Below are positions 1-8,261 of a stretch of 64,000 bases of DNA, piece after piece. The stretch comes from Shewanella piezotolerans WP3 (GTDB lineage Bacteria; Pseudomonadota; Gammaproteobacteria; Enterobacterales; Shewanellaceae). A model generated the notes under the pieces. The model made no database searches, was not told the origin of the DNA, and saw only the letters and a program-made list of their open reading frames with translations. The stretch is taken from the NCBI RefSeq assembly GCF_000014885.1, contig NC_011566.1, positions 2,957,501 to 3,021,500 of the forward strand, in the 5' to 3' direction. The first letter of the stretch is position 1, and the number at the start of each line of letters is the position of its first letter. Position numbers and translations under genes: made by a program.

Positions 1-3000
1 GCATTGACGTCTTTTGGGTACCCAGCATTTTCTTCATCTCTGCAGACAAAGGAATTGATTTAGCTGAGCGAAGGAAGATCCCGCCGCCTTTAGATATCAA
101 TTCTTTATTGTAGTCTTCCCAGCTAGAACGTGGCAGTGCAAATAGGCGTTCACGCTCAACATAGCTAGTTGCCGCATCGGGATTAGGATCGATGAAGATA
201 TGCATATGGTTAAACGCAGCGACTAAGCGTGTATGTTTAGATAACAGCATACCGTTACCAAACACATCACCCGCCATATCGCCAACCGCTAAACAGGTGA
301 AATCAGTTGTTTGACAGTTAACGCCCATCTCGCGGAAATGACGTTTAACCGACTCCCATGCTCCGCGCGCGGTAATCCCCATCTTCTTGTGGTCATAACC
401 GTTACTACCACCTGATGCGAAAGCATCACCTAGCCAGAAGTTATACTCTTCTGCGATTGCGTTAGCAATGTCTGAGAATGTCGCAGTGCCCTTATCGGCC
501 GCAACAACTAGGTAAGCATCATCTTCATCGTGTCTTACCACATTATCTGGAGCAACAACTTCGCCATTGATAATGTTATCGCTAATGTCTAAAAGACCAC
601 GAATAAACAGGCGGTAACACTCTTGTCCTTCAGCAAAGAAAGCTTCACGGCCTCCCTCTGTCGGCAACTGCTTACAAACAAAACCGCCTTTTGCACCAAC
701 TGGAACAATTACTGTGTTTTTAACTTGCTGCGCTTTCACTAACCCGAGAACTTCAGTTCGGAAATCTTCTCGTCTGTCAGACCAACGTAAGCCACCACGA
801 GCGACTTTTCCGCCACGAAGATGCACACCTTCAACACGCGGTGAGTAAACAAAAATTTCGTACTTAGGTAAAGGCTTTGGCATCTCAGGGATCAATTCAG
901 GCTCAAATTTGAACGAGATATATGATTTAGATTCGCCAGAGGCAGCAACTTGGTAGAAATTGGTACGGTTGGTCGCGTTGATCAAATCGAGGTAACGACG
1001 AATAATTCGATCGTCATCCAAGCTTGATACATCTTCCAATCGAATATCAATTTGCTCGATAAATTTGTTCAATGTACGTGTTTTCAACTTAGGATTGAAT
1101 TTACGTATGTACATTTTAACGAGCAGATCGGCTATCTGTGGATAACTTGAAAAAGTCTCTTCGATGTATGCTTGGCTAAATGTTGAGTCAATTTGACGCA
1201 TATATTTAGCGTAAGCACGTAAAACTGATACTTCACGACCTGTTAGACCCGTTGACAGCACCAAACGGTTAAAACCATCATCTTCTAATTCTTTCTTCCA
1301 AACTTGAGATAAGGCAGTTTGGAAACGTTCTTGACTATCGGCTAAATCATCCGTTGCAACACCTTGTGTTGTCATCAAGAAATCTAGGATCCAATAGGTA
1401 TGGCCGTCAGCTGTTATCACTTCATAAGGACGTTCATTAATAACGCGCAAACCGAAGTTTTCTAGCATAGGCAAGACGTCAGACAGGTGAATTGGCTCGT
1501 CTTTATGGAATAATTTTAAGCGAACTTTGCTATTTTTCAGCGCAGTTTCTTGTGGCTGATAGAACAACATTCCAAGTTTATGGTCATCATCCAGTGCTTC
1601 AAGGTGCTGCACATCAACAACGGAGGAGCTTGGTAATACATCTTCTTTATAGCTGCGAGGGAATGCGTTCACGTAACGCTTAACAAGACTTGTTCCGACT
1701 TCTTCACCTTGGGTGCTAATTAATGCACTGCCTAGCTTATCTTCCCAAGAACGCGCAGCTTCAGTTAAATTATTCTCTATCGCGGCCACATCGACATCCA
1801 TATTATTGTTATCAACTTTGATAATGTAGTGAGTTCTAGCCAGAGTAGACTCAGAGAAATATGTTGTAAACTCAACATCTTCACTACTATTAAAGTGCTG
1901 TGCCAGAATTCTTTGGGTATCTTCACGCAGCTTAGTGTTATAACGATCTTTCGATACATACACTAAGCAAGACAAGAATCGACCAAAACCGTCTTTTCTA
2001 ACAAACAATTTAAGTTTGTCACGGTCTTGCATCTCAAGTACGCCGTGAGCGATACGAGCAAGTTCTTCAACATTAGCTTGGATTAACTCATCCCGTGGCA
2101 GCGTCTCAAGAATATGCATTAATGCTTTATAATCATGAGATCGTGGCGTTAGGCCAGAGTTATCAAGCACGCGCTGAACCTTCTGAGACAGTAGTGGGAT
2201 CTCGCGCGGACTGCGGTTATAAAGGTTAGATGCATACAATCCAATAAAGCGATCTTCACCGACTACATTACCTTCATCATCAAAACGCTTAACACCAATA
2301 TAATCTACGTATGCAGGACGGTGGACTCGGCTCTTTTCACTGCTTTTAGTTAATACTAACAAACTAGTATCTAGTGCTTCTTTACGGGCACTTTCTGAAA
2401 AATCAGATAACATCAAGCCAGTTTCAGTCTTTGCTTTTGCTGACTTGGTCATTAAGCCGAGGCTTGTAGTTTTATCTGCAACAAGTTCTAAATCACCTTC
2501 CACTTTACGTAAATCGTAACGTCTGTAACCTAATAAGGTAAAGTGGTGGTTATTGAGATATTGGAGAAAATTAGTGGCTTCGCTAAGCTCTTCTTTTGTA
2601 CCTGGATATGGTCTGGTCGCTAGCTCAGAAATCGTCTCACCAAGCTTTGCTGACATTGCATCCCAGTCTTGCACTGACGCGGCGACATCAGCGATGATTG
2701 ACTCAATCTCTTTAGTAAATGCTTTAATGTCGGTGTCGCTACTTTGACGGTCGATTTCAATTAAGAAGACGGCAACCTTGTCGACACCCTCTTTGTCTTC
2801 TGCACTATAACTGACATGTGTTACCGAGCCATTTTCACGCTCAATCGCCATTGGCGTATGCAACATCATGTGCGCCGTGATCCCTAATCGATTAATTGCC
2901 ATCCCGACAGAATCAACTAAGAAAGGCATATCCGGCTGGATAATTTCGATGATGGAATGGCTAGACTCCCAACCATGCTTGGATTGGCTTGGGTTAAACA

Positions 3001-3232
3001 CACGTATGTGGCCTTCGCCGACGGAAGTTTTGTTTAGGGCGTTCCACTGACTCAAAACAGCGCCATAAAGGTCACTGTCATTACGGGCATTGAGGTCGTC
3101 TTTCGACATATGCGCGTATAGGCAAGTAGCAAACTGTTCTACTTGTTTTGCTTGTGAATTCGGAACTTTAGAGTGAATAAGGTTGACTACATTTTCTAGT
3201 AGTACTGAAGGCATTGCATCTTTCAAGGCCAT
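1..3232 (-). CDS. gdhB: NAD-specific glutamate dehydrogenase, large (GDH-1600) type, C-terminus cut by window edge
   Basis: Catalyses oxidative deamination of glutamate to 2-oxoglutarate and ammonium with NAD+, feeding amino-acid carbon into the TCA cycle in the cytoplasm. My own translation of the leftward strand gives an open frame of 1077 codons with no stop; the family is about 1600 residues, so the last third lies outside. It begins MALKDAMPSVLLENV at an ATG preceded by AAGGA. Catalytic-domain motifs typical of the family are visible: RGGKVARGGLRWSDRRED (about bases 770-830), VPVGAKGGF (about 690), AADKGTATFSD (about 500) and GDMAGDVFGNGM (about 280). The gene is transcribed away from its own spacer at 3233-3455, which holds a CRP-like site. 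The long N-terminal region is thought to be regulatory in the family. Identity is very secure; the symbol varies between species. Confidence 0.95.
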   Translation of the reverse strand, partial: MALKDAMPSVLLENVVNLIHSKVPNSQAKQVEQFATCLYAHMSKDDLNARNDSDLYGAVLSQWNALNKTSVGEGHIRVFNPSQSKHGWESSHSIIEIIQPDMPFLVDSVGMAINRLGITAHMMLHTPMAIERENGSVTHVSYSAEDKEGVDKVAVFLIEIDRQSSDTDIKAFTKEIESIIADVAASVQDWDAMSAKLGETISELATRPYPGTKEELSEATNFLQYLNNHHFTLLGYRRYDLRKVEGDLELVADKTTSLGLMTKSAKAKTETGLMLSDFSESARKEALDTSLLVLTKSSEKSRVHRPAYVDYIGVKRFDDEGNVVGEDRFIGLYASNLYNRSPREIPLLSQKVQRVLDNSGLTPRSHDYKALMHILETLPRDELIQANVEELARIAHGVLEMQDRDKLKLFVRKDGFGRFLSCLVYVSKDRYNTKLREDTQRILAQHFNSSEDVEFTTYFSESTLARTHYIIKVDNNNMDVDVAAIENNLTEAARSWEDKLGSALISTQGEEVGTSLVKRYVNAFPRSYKEDVLPSSSVVDVQHLEALDDDHKLGMLFYQPQETALKNSKVRLKLFHKDEPIHLSDVLPMLENFGLRVINERPYEVITADGHTYWILDFLMTTQGVATDDLADSQERFQTALSQVWKKELEDDGFNRLVLSTGLTGREVSVLRAYAKYMRQIDSTFSQAYIEETFSSYPQIADLLVKMYIRKFNPKLKTRTLNKFIEQIDIRLEDVSSLDDDRIIRRYLDLINATNRTNFYQVAASGESKSYISFKFEPELIPEMPKPLPKYEIFVYSPRVEGVHLRGGKVARGGLRWSDRREDFRTEVLGLVKAQQVKNTVIVPVGAKGGFVCKQLPTEGGREAFFAEGQECYRLFIRGLLDISDNIINGEVVAPDNVVRHDEDDAYLVVAADKGTATFSDIANAIAEEYNFWLGDAFASGGSNGYDHKKMGITARGAWESVKRHFREMGVNCQTTDFTCLAVGDMAGDVFGNGMLLSKHTRLVAAFNHMHIFIDPNPDAATSYVERERLFALPRSSWEDYNKELISKGGGIFLRSAKSIPLSAEMKKMLGTQKTSM

Positions 3233-3309
3233 GTTGCTGTTTCCTTAGGGGGCTATGGCAGCGCTTTTAATTTTTATGGATGCTTCAAAATCTGACCTGA
3301 GCCTATTTC

Positions 3310-3325
3310 TGTGACCTAGGTCATA
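3310..3325. promoter_or_regulatory. CRP-like operator upstream of gdhB
   Basis: The spacer contains TGTGA-CCTAGG-TCATA, nine of ten positions of the CRP consensus TGTGA-N6-TCACA, with a perfect 12-base palindrome TGACCTAGGTCA at its core. It lies about 80 bases upstream of the gdhB start and no other gene starts nearby, so it probably serves gdhB. Regulation by CRP is inferred from the match alone; another dimeric regulator could bind the palindrome. Confidence 0.5.
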
Positions 3326-3455
3326 GCGCGAAGTCTATTACTAAATCTGCCATAATTCGAGAACTATTTTAGTGGTAGTGCCTCCAAAAAAGAATGCTAG
3401 GCTACATTTATTGCTTTGTGATGAAATAACAATCGCTGATAGCGTGTTTTTATGC

Positions 3456-3487
3456 AAAAAAAAAGAGAAGCTTATGCTTCTCTTTTT
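3456..3487 (-). terminator. Rho-independent terminator of the RND operon
   Basis: A perfect 12 bp stem (3460-3471 with 3476-3487) closes a 4-base loop (ttat) eight bases past the stop codon of the RND gene. The leftward transcript continues into a run of U, so this should end the DUF1302-DUF1329-YCF48-RND operon before gdhB. The A/T flanks are symmetrical enough to work in both directions. Confidence 0.85.
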
Positions 3488-3494
3488 CGCCTAT

Positions 3495-5798
3495 TTACTT
3501 GGGTTGTCGCCAAAATACTGCGGTAATGGCTGGAAGGATAATTATTGCCCCCAGCATATTTACTAAAAACATAAAGGTTAGCAATATTCCCATGTCCATT
3601 TGGAACTTAAGTGCCGAGAAGAACCAAGTACTCACGCCGATGGCTAATGTTAAACCGGTAAATATCACCGCACTACCACGCTCAACTAGCGCTTCATAAT
3701 AAGCTTGCTGTACTGGCATACCATCTCTAAGTCTTACTGCCATAGTTGACAGAATATAGATACCATAATCAACACCAATACCGACGCCTAATGCGATAAC
3801 TGGTAGCGTGCTAACTGCAAGACCTATATTTAGCTGGGTCATCAATGCTTGGGCTAGTGTAGAAACCACATATAGCGGCAAGATAACAGCAATGGTAGCT
3901 CTTAATGAGCGGAAGCTAATCAAACACAGTACAAACACCGCCCCATAAACATAAAGCATCATCGGTAGTTGTGCTTCTGCAACTGCTTCATTGGTCGCAG
4001 CCATAACGCCAACGGGGCCAGATGCTAGCTTAAAAGTAAGCTGGTCATTATTCATCTGTTGCTGCAGTTGATTAACTTTGTCGATAACAACTTCAATGGT
4101 CTCTGCTTTATGATCTTTAAGGAACAGGTACACTGGCATCACTGAACAATCACTATTCAATAAGCCTGACGTTGTTGGCACGCGTCCCACTGCCTGTACA
4201 AGACTCGCGGTGTTTCTAGGCAAGACTTGCCACTTGGGGTTACCTTCGTTAAAGCCAGCATTGACTCTTTTGGCAACCGAAGCAAGACTTGCCGTTGATT
4301 CTATACCTGCAGTATTACTGACCTGCCATTCAAATTCGTCGATCTGAGTTAACACTGAATGATAAGTACAAGCTTCAGGGAAAGCTTCAACAATAATGGT
4401 CATCACATCGGTAGTAATAGAAAACTTATCCGTAATGAAAAAAGTATCTTGGTTATATCTAGAATCAAGGTGTAACGCTGGCGCTCCGCCTTGAAGATCG
4501 CCAATTTTCATCTGATTAGCTTGCTGTAAACCAACCGCATATAAACCTGCGGTAATAAGTAAAACCCAAACTGCATATTTAGGCGTTGCAAACTTTGACA
4601 GCTTGACCCAAATATTATTTTCTTTAACAGGTGCAGTATTTTTTTGCGGCTGCACTTGTGTGTATGAGATAACAAGTGGCAACAAAACTAGGTTAGTTAA
4701 AATGATAACCGCAACACCAAGAGAAGCAGATATAGCGAGCTCACGAATAATACCGATATCGATCGCCAAGAGCGTCATAAAACCGATAGTATCAGAAAGT
4801 AACGCTACGCCACCTGGGATCAACAAGCTTCTAAATGCTAACGCCGCAGCGGCTTTTGTACTTTGTCCGTCAGTCACTCTTCTTTTGACTGCATTGATCA
4901 TCTGTACACTATGGCTGACCCCGATCGCAAATACCAAAAACGGGATTAAAATTGACATCGGGTCTAAACCAAAACCAACAACGGTTAATAGACCTAATTG
5001 CCAGATAACAGCAGTTAAACTGCACAGCAAAGGTAAAATGGTAAGCACGATTGATTTAGAGAAAAAGTAAACCATTACTGCTGTTACAAGGATCGCAATT
5101 AAGAAAAATAGCAGTACTCCTTTTGCACCTTCAGCAACATCACCAGCCATTTTAGCAAAGCCAATAATATGAATTTTTATCTCATCAGTTTCGTACTGTG
5201 CGCGTAGCTCTTGCTCTAATTGTTCAGCAAACGCTAGCGTGTCAAGAGCTTCACCTGTTTGTGGATCAAAATCCATTAACTGCGCACTCACCATTGCTGC
5301 AGAATAATCTTCTGCAATCAAACGGCCTACAATGCCGGCTTTTTCAATATTACCGCGAACGATCGACAGCCCTTGTTCCGTAGTGGTGAAGTCTGCGGGG
5401 ATAACAGGTCCACCGGCAAAACCATCTTCGACAACTTCAGTAAAGCGAGTTGATGGTGAGAACAGTGACTTAACTTGCGCTCTATCTACACCAGGAATGA
5501 AGAACAGCTGATCATGAACATTCTTAAGTGAATCAAAAAAGTTAGCATTGAAGATATTGCCACTTGTGTCTTCAACTGCAACCATAATGCTATTTGCACC
5601 ACCAAACTGCTTTTGATGCTTTAAATAGGTCTTCATGTAGCTGTGATTAAGGGGAATGTTTTTTACAAACGCTGCGTCCATTTTTAGGTTACTTGCCTGT
5701 AAACCTAAAAAAAACGTGGTAAGAATAAATAAAAAGATTACGAAAGCGCGGTGCCTAAACAAATAGGTTTCAATGCCATTTACAAATTTATCTAACAT
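3495..5798 (-). CDS. MMPL/RND-superfamily exporter
   Basis: Inner-membrane transporter of 767 residues in the MMPL branch of the RND superfamily, a family that uses proton motive force to move hydrophobic molecules or lipids. The layout is the RND duplication: a first membrane helix near residues 18-36, a large periplasmic loop to about 230, a helix bundle to about 385, then a second helix near 410, a second loop to about 610 and a second bundle. The stretch DPMSILIPFLVFAIGVSHS resembles the charged helix 4 of the family. The start ATG has AGGAC upstream. It is the last gene of the operon, 13 bases after the YCF48 gene. No membrane-fusion protein is encoded nearby, so the periplasmic and outer-membrane partners are presumably the DUF1329 and DUF1302 proteins. 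The substrate is unknown. Confidence 0.88.
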   Translation of the reverse strand: MLDKFVNGIETYLFRHRAFVIFLFILTTFFLGLQASNLKMDAAFVKNIPLNHSYMKTYLKHQKQFGGANSIMVAVEDTSGNIFNANFFDSLKNVHDQLFFIPGVDRAQVKSLFSPSTRFTEVVEDGFAGGPVIPADFTTTEQGLSIVRGNIEKAGIVGRLIAEDYSAAMVSAQLMDFDPQTGEALDTLAFAEQLEQELRAQYETDEIKIHIIGFAKMAGDVAEGAKGVLLFFLIAILVTAVMVYFFSKSIVLTILPLLCSLTAVIWQLGLLTVVGFGLDPMSILIPFLVFAIGVSHSVQMINAVKRRVTDGQSTKAAAALAFRSLLIPGGVALLSDTIGFMTLLAIDIGIIRELAISASLGVAVIILTNLVLLPLVISYTQVQPQKNTAPVKENNIWVKLSKFATPKYAVWVLLITAGLYAVGLQQANQMKIGDLQGGAPALHLDSRYNQDTFFITDKFSITTDVMTIIVEAFPEACTYHSVLTQIDEFEWQVSNTAGIESTASLASVAKRVNAGFNEGNPKWQVLPRNTASLVQAVGRVPTTSGLLNSDCSVMPVYLFLKDHKAETIEVVIDKVNQLQQQMNNDQLTFKLASGPVGVMAATNEAVAEAQLPMMLYVYGAVFVLCLISFRSLRATIAVILPLYVVSTLAQALMTQLNIGLAVSTLPVIALGVGIGVDYGIYILSTMAVRLRDGMPVQQAYYEALVERGSAVIFTGLTLAIGVSTWFFSALKFQMDMGILLTFMFLVNMLGAIIILPAITAVFWRQPK

Positions 5799-5811
5799 AC
5801 GTCAGGTCCTA

Positions 5812-6828
5812 TTATTTTTGTTCTAACTTGATGAGACCTTTATTACCGGCGACCCAGAGCGCCCCAGCAGTGTCTTTAGCAATAGCGACTAAATTTTCGC
5901 CCTGTCTTTGTTCAACCAATGTTGCGTTACCTTGCGCAGTGACGTCAATAACGACCCCTGCGTTTCCAACAATGCGCAATGTCGACTCATCGATGGCTAC
6001 GCCTGCATTTATTGTTGAATCGACGGGTAACATGACCTCTTGCCATTGAGCCAGTTGCATTTGTGACTTAAAGAGGTGTCCACGTAGGCCCATTACATAA
6101 ACATTGTCACCGAATTCACTTGCATTAAATAAAGAGCCTTCATAAGGAAAGTTTTGCTTTTGCCAATGATAGCCATTATCACTGGAAACGGCGACAAGTC
6201 CGAGTTCGCCAACCATTATCAACTGACCGTTAGTTAGAGGGATGACGCGATTAAAATGCGGTAGCAAAGTACTACGTTCAGATAGATACAGAGCTTCGTC
6301 TTCAGCTTTAAGCTCTTCTAAATAAGCGACATCTTCTTCAAAGAGTAACTCTTGGTGATACTCACTTATCCAGTTATTTCCACCATCGGTTGTGCGGTAG
6401 AACAAACCATAAGCGCCAATAGCAATGCCATTATTCTCATCGAAAAATAATAGATCTAAAAAGGGTTTATCAACCTCTGCAGATTGCATCTGCAGCTGCC
6501 AGGTTTTACCGCCATCTTCGGTATGCAATATCGTGGCGTCATGCCCAACTGCCCAGCCTTGGGTTTCAGATATAAAGAATGCTTTGGTTAATTGGGCGGC
6601 CGTCGGTGTAGCAACTTGTTGCCATTGATTATCATAGATAAATGCGTGACCGCGTTCTCCAACCGCTACGAGTGTATTACCAGATTGCGCGATATCAAGC
6701 ACAAGTGAATGAGCAGCAAGAGGTTGTATTTGTTGTTCTAATTTGTTTTCTTGAGCCAATACAGCAGAAGAATTAAAGATACTGGCGACACTCAAGACAG
6801 AGATAAACCGAAGCATGCTAAACGACAT
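5812..6828 (-). CDS. Secreted YCF48/BNR-repeat beta-propeller protein
   Basis: 338-residue exported protein with a signal peptide ending SSAVLA (cleavage near residue 25). The mature part contains repeated blades of the BNR/YCF48 type: WAVGHDATILHTEDGGKTW near residue 92, then IAIGAYGLFYRTTDGGNNW and LGLVAVSSDNGYHWQ. Plant and cyanobacterial YCF48/HCF136 are photosystem II assembly factors, but bacteria without photosynthesis use the fold for other envelope tasks, so the photosystem label often given to such proteins is misleading here. A good Shine-Dalgarno (AAGGAAG) precedes the ATG. It lies between DUF1329 and the RND transporter, behind a hairpin that could lower its expression. A scaffolding or assembly role for the transporter is an inference from position. 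Confidence 0.85.
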   Translation of the reverse strand: MSFSMLRFISVLSVASIFNSSAVLAQENKLEQQIQPLAAHSLVLDIAQSGNTLVAVGERGHAFIYDNQWQQVATPTAAQLTKAFFISETQGWAVGHDATILHTEDGGKTWQLQMQSAEVDKPFLDLLFFDENNGIAIGAYGLFYRTTDGGNNWISEYHQELLFEEDVAYLEELKAEDEALYLSERSTLLPHFNRVIPLTNGQLIMVGELGLVAVSSDNGYHWQKQNFPYEGSLFNASEFGDNVYVMGLRGHLFKSQMQLAQWQEVMLPVDSTINAGVAIDESTLRIVGNAGVVIDVTAQGNATLVEQRQGENLVAIAKDTAGALWVAGNKGLIKLEQK

Positions 6829-6848
6829 ACAGACTTCCTTTCAAAATA

Positions 6849-6869
6849 AGAGGGGCATAACGCCCCTCT
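6849..6869 (-). terminator. Intercistronic GC-rich hairpin, possible partial terminator
   Basis: An 8 bp GC-rich stem (6849-6856 with 6862-6869, loop ataac) sits nine bases after the DUF1329 stop and before the YCF48 start. On the leftward strand it is followed by TATTTTGA, a weak U-tract. It could attenuate transcription or protect the upstream messenger, giving more DUF1302/DUF1329 than YCF48/RND. Confidence 0.55.
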
Positions 6870-6878
6870 CTAAGTGGG

Positions 6879-8243
6879 TTAACGAATACCAGCACGTCTT
6901 AACGCTGCAGGAGTGAAGTTACCTTCACTCAACTTTGCGTCAAAATCGTACATACGGCCTTCATTATCAAGCCCCATTGCGATATAACGACGAGACTGTA
7001 GATCATGGAACACTTCTAACGTGCTCCATTGAGTTGGCACTTCGTAGTAGTTCAAACCATGAGCAATCGCCACACGGTAAAGTTCGTCACGGTTGTCATA
7101 TAAGTCTGCAACCGATACTTGCCAAGAGTCTTCATCAATGTAGAAAGTACGCGCCTTGTAGATATGACGCATCCCTTCTTTAAGCGTTGCTTTCACAACC
7201 CAAACACGATGCTTTTCATAACGAACATACTCAGGGTTGATGTGACCAGGAGTGACAATTTGCTCATAGGAAAGTTTGTCGGAATGGAGCTTATAATCAT
7301 TATAAGGAATATAAAGCTCCTGCTTACCGACCAACTCCCAGTTATAACGCACTGGAGAGCCGTTAAACATATCAAAATCATCGGTTGTTCTTAGGCCATC
7401 AGAAACTGTGCCTGGCGTGTCAAAGGCGACGTTTGGCGCTTTACGAACACGGCGTTGACCCGTGTTATATGTCCAAGCTTGACGAGGCAGTTTCTCTTGA
7501 TCCATGGTCTCTTTAACAAGCAGTGCTGTACCGGCCAAACGAGCTGGCTGAGTTACAACTTGCTTAAAGAAGAACAAGGTATTCTCTTTTGCTAATTTAT
7601 CAAGCGTCATCTCTGGGCGAGAGTATTGGAAACGGATCTCTTCTGCTGTTTCAACTAGTGTATAACTACCGCCCGCCGTCGGTGCAGCTTGGCTACGCGA
7701 AGTTTTGATATCTACACCACGGAAGCGAAGTATGTGGTTCCAAATAACTTCTAAGCCATTCTCAGGCATTGGAAACGGTATACCGATAGATGCACCAGTT
7801 AAACCATTACCGCCATCAATCAGCTCAGCACGAGTTGCATTGGCTTTAGTTGCATCATAGACAAATTGAGGAACTGATGCTGAGCGACGAGTTTCATAGA
7901 CATTCATCTTGAAGGTTTCAGGGTATAGTTCAAACAGTTTTACCTGGCCGTCACTGAGAAACTCTTTGTATTTGTCTTTGTTGGCATTAGTAATAGTAAA
8001 TTCAATTTTGTCACCAGGAAATGGATCCGGGTGATGCATACCTTTACTGTAACCAGCAACAGGCTTGGTGATACCGCCATCCCATGCTGGGATTGAACCA
8101 TCAGCATTGCCAGCCTTTACAGCCCCTAGCGGTGTCAGTTCTGTGCCTAATTTGGCAGCATCTGCGTCAGAAACTTTAGCAACAGCGCTTGAAGCGCCTA
8201 AAGCCATCATGACTGCGGCAGACAATATCGCAAGATTCTTCAT
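6879..8243 (-). CDS. DUF1329 periplasmic protein
   Basis: 454-residue exported protein with a clear signal peptide (MKNLAILSAAVMMALGASSAVA, cleavage near residue 22 before KVSDADAAKLG). The mature N-terminus, LGTELTPLGAVKAGNADGSIP followed by AWDGGI, is the signature opening of DUF1329, and the length matches the family (about 450). No enzymatic motif is evident. Family members occur beside DUF1302 porin-like proteins and MMPL transporters. A LolA/LolB-like lipid-handling fold has been suggested for the family, but I hold that only loosely. Translation starts at an ATG with AAGGA nine bases upstream. It lies 18 bases after the DUF1302 gene, so the two are probably made together. Likely role: periplasmic carrier of a hydrophobic substrate between transporter and outer membrane, inferred. 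Confidence 0.88.
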   Translation of the reverse strand: MKNLAILSAAVMMALGASSAVAKVSDADAAKLGTELTPLGAVKAGNADGSIPAWDGGITKPVAGYSKGMHHPDPFPGDKIEFTITNANKDKYKEFLSDGQVKLFELYPETFKMNVYETRRSASVPQFVYDATKANATRAELIDGGNGLTGASIGIPFPMPENGLEVIWNHILRFRGVDIKTSRSQAAPTAGGSYTLVETAEEIRFQYSRPEMTLDKLAKENTLFFFKQVVTQPARLAGTALLVKETMDQEKLPRQAWTYNTGQRRVRKAPNVAFDTPGTVSDGLRTTDDFDMFNGSPVRYNWELVGKQELYIPYNDYKLHSDKLSYEQIVTPGHINPEYVRYEKHRVWVVKATLKEGMRHIYKARTFYIDEDSWQVSVADLYDNRDELYRVAIAHGLNYYEVPTQWSTLEVFHDLQSRRYIAMGLDNEGRMYDFDAKLSEGNFTPAALRRAGIR

Positions 8244-8261
8244 TATTATTGTCCTTGTGAT

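Noticed and set aside
4603..5070. 155-codon frame opposite the RND gene
   Set aside because: It is a shadow on the antisense strand of a long, well-supported gene, with no ribosome site or family resemblance.
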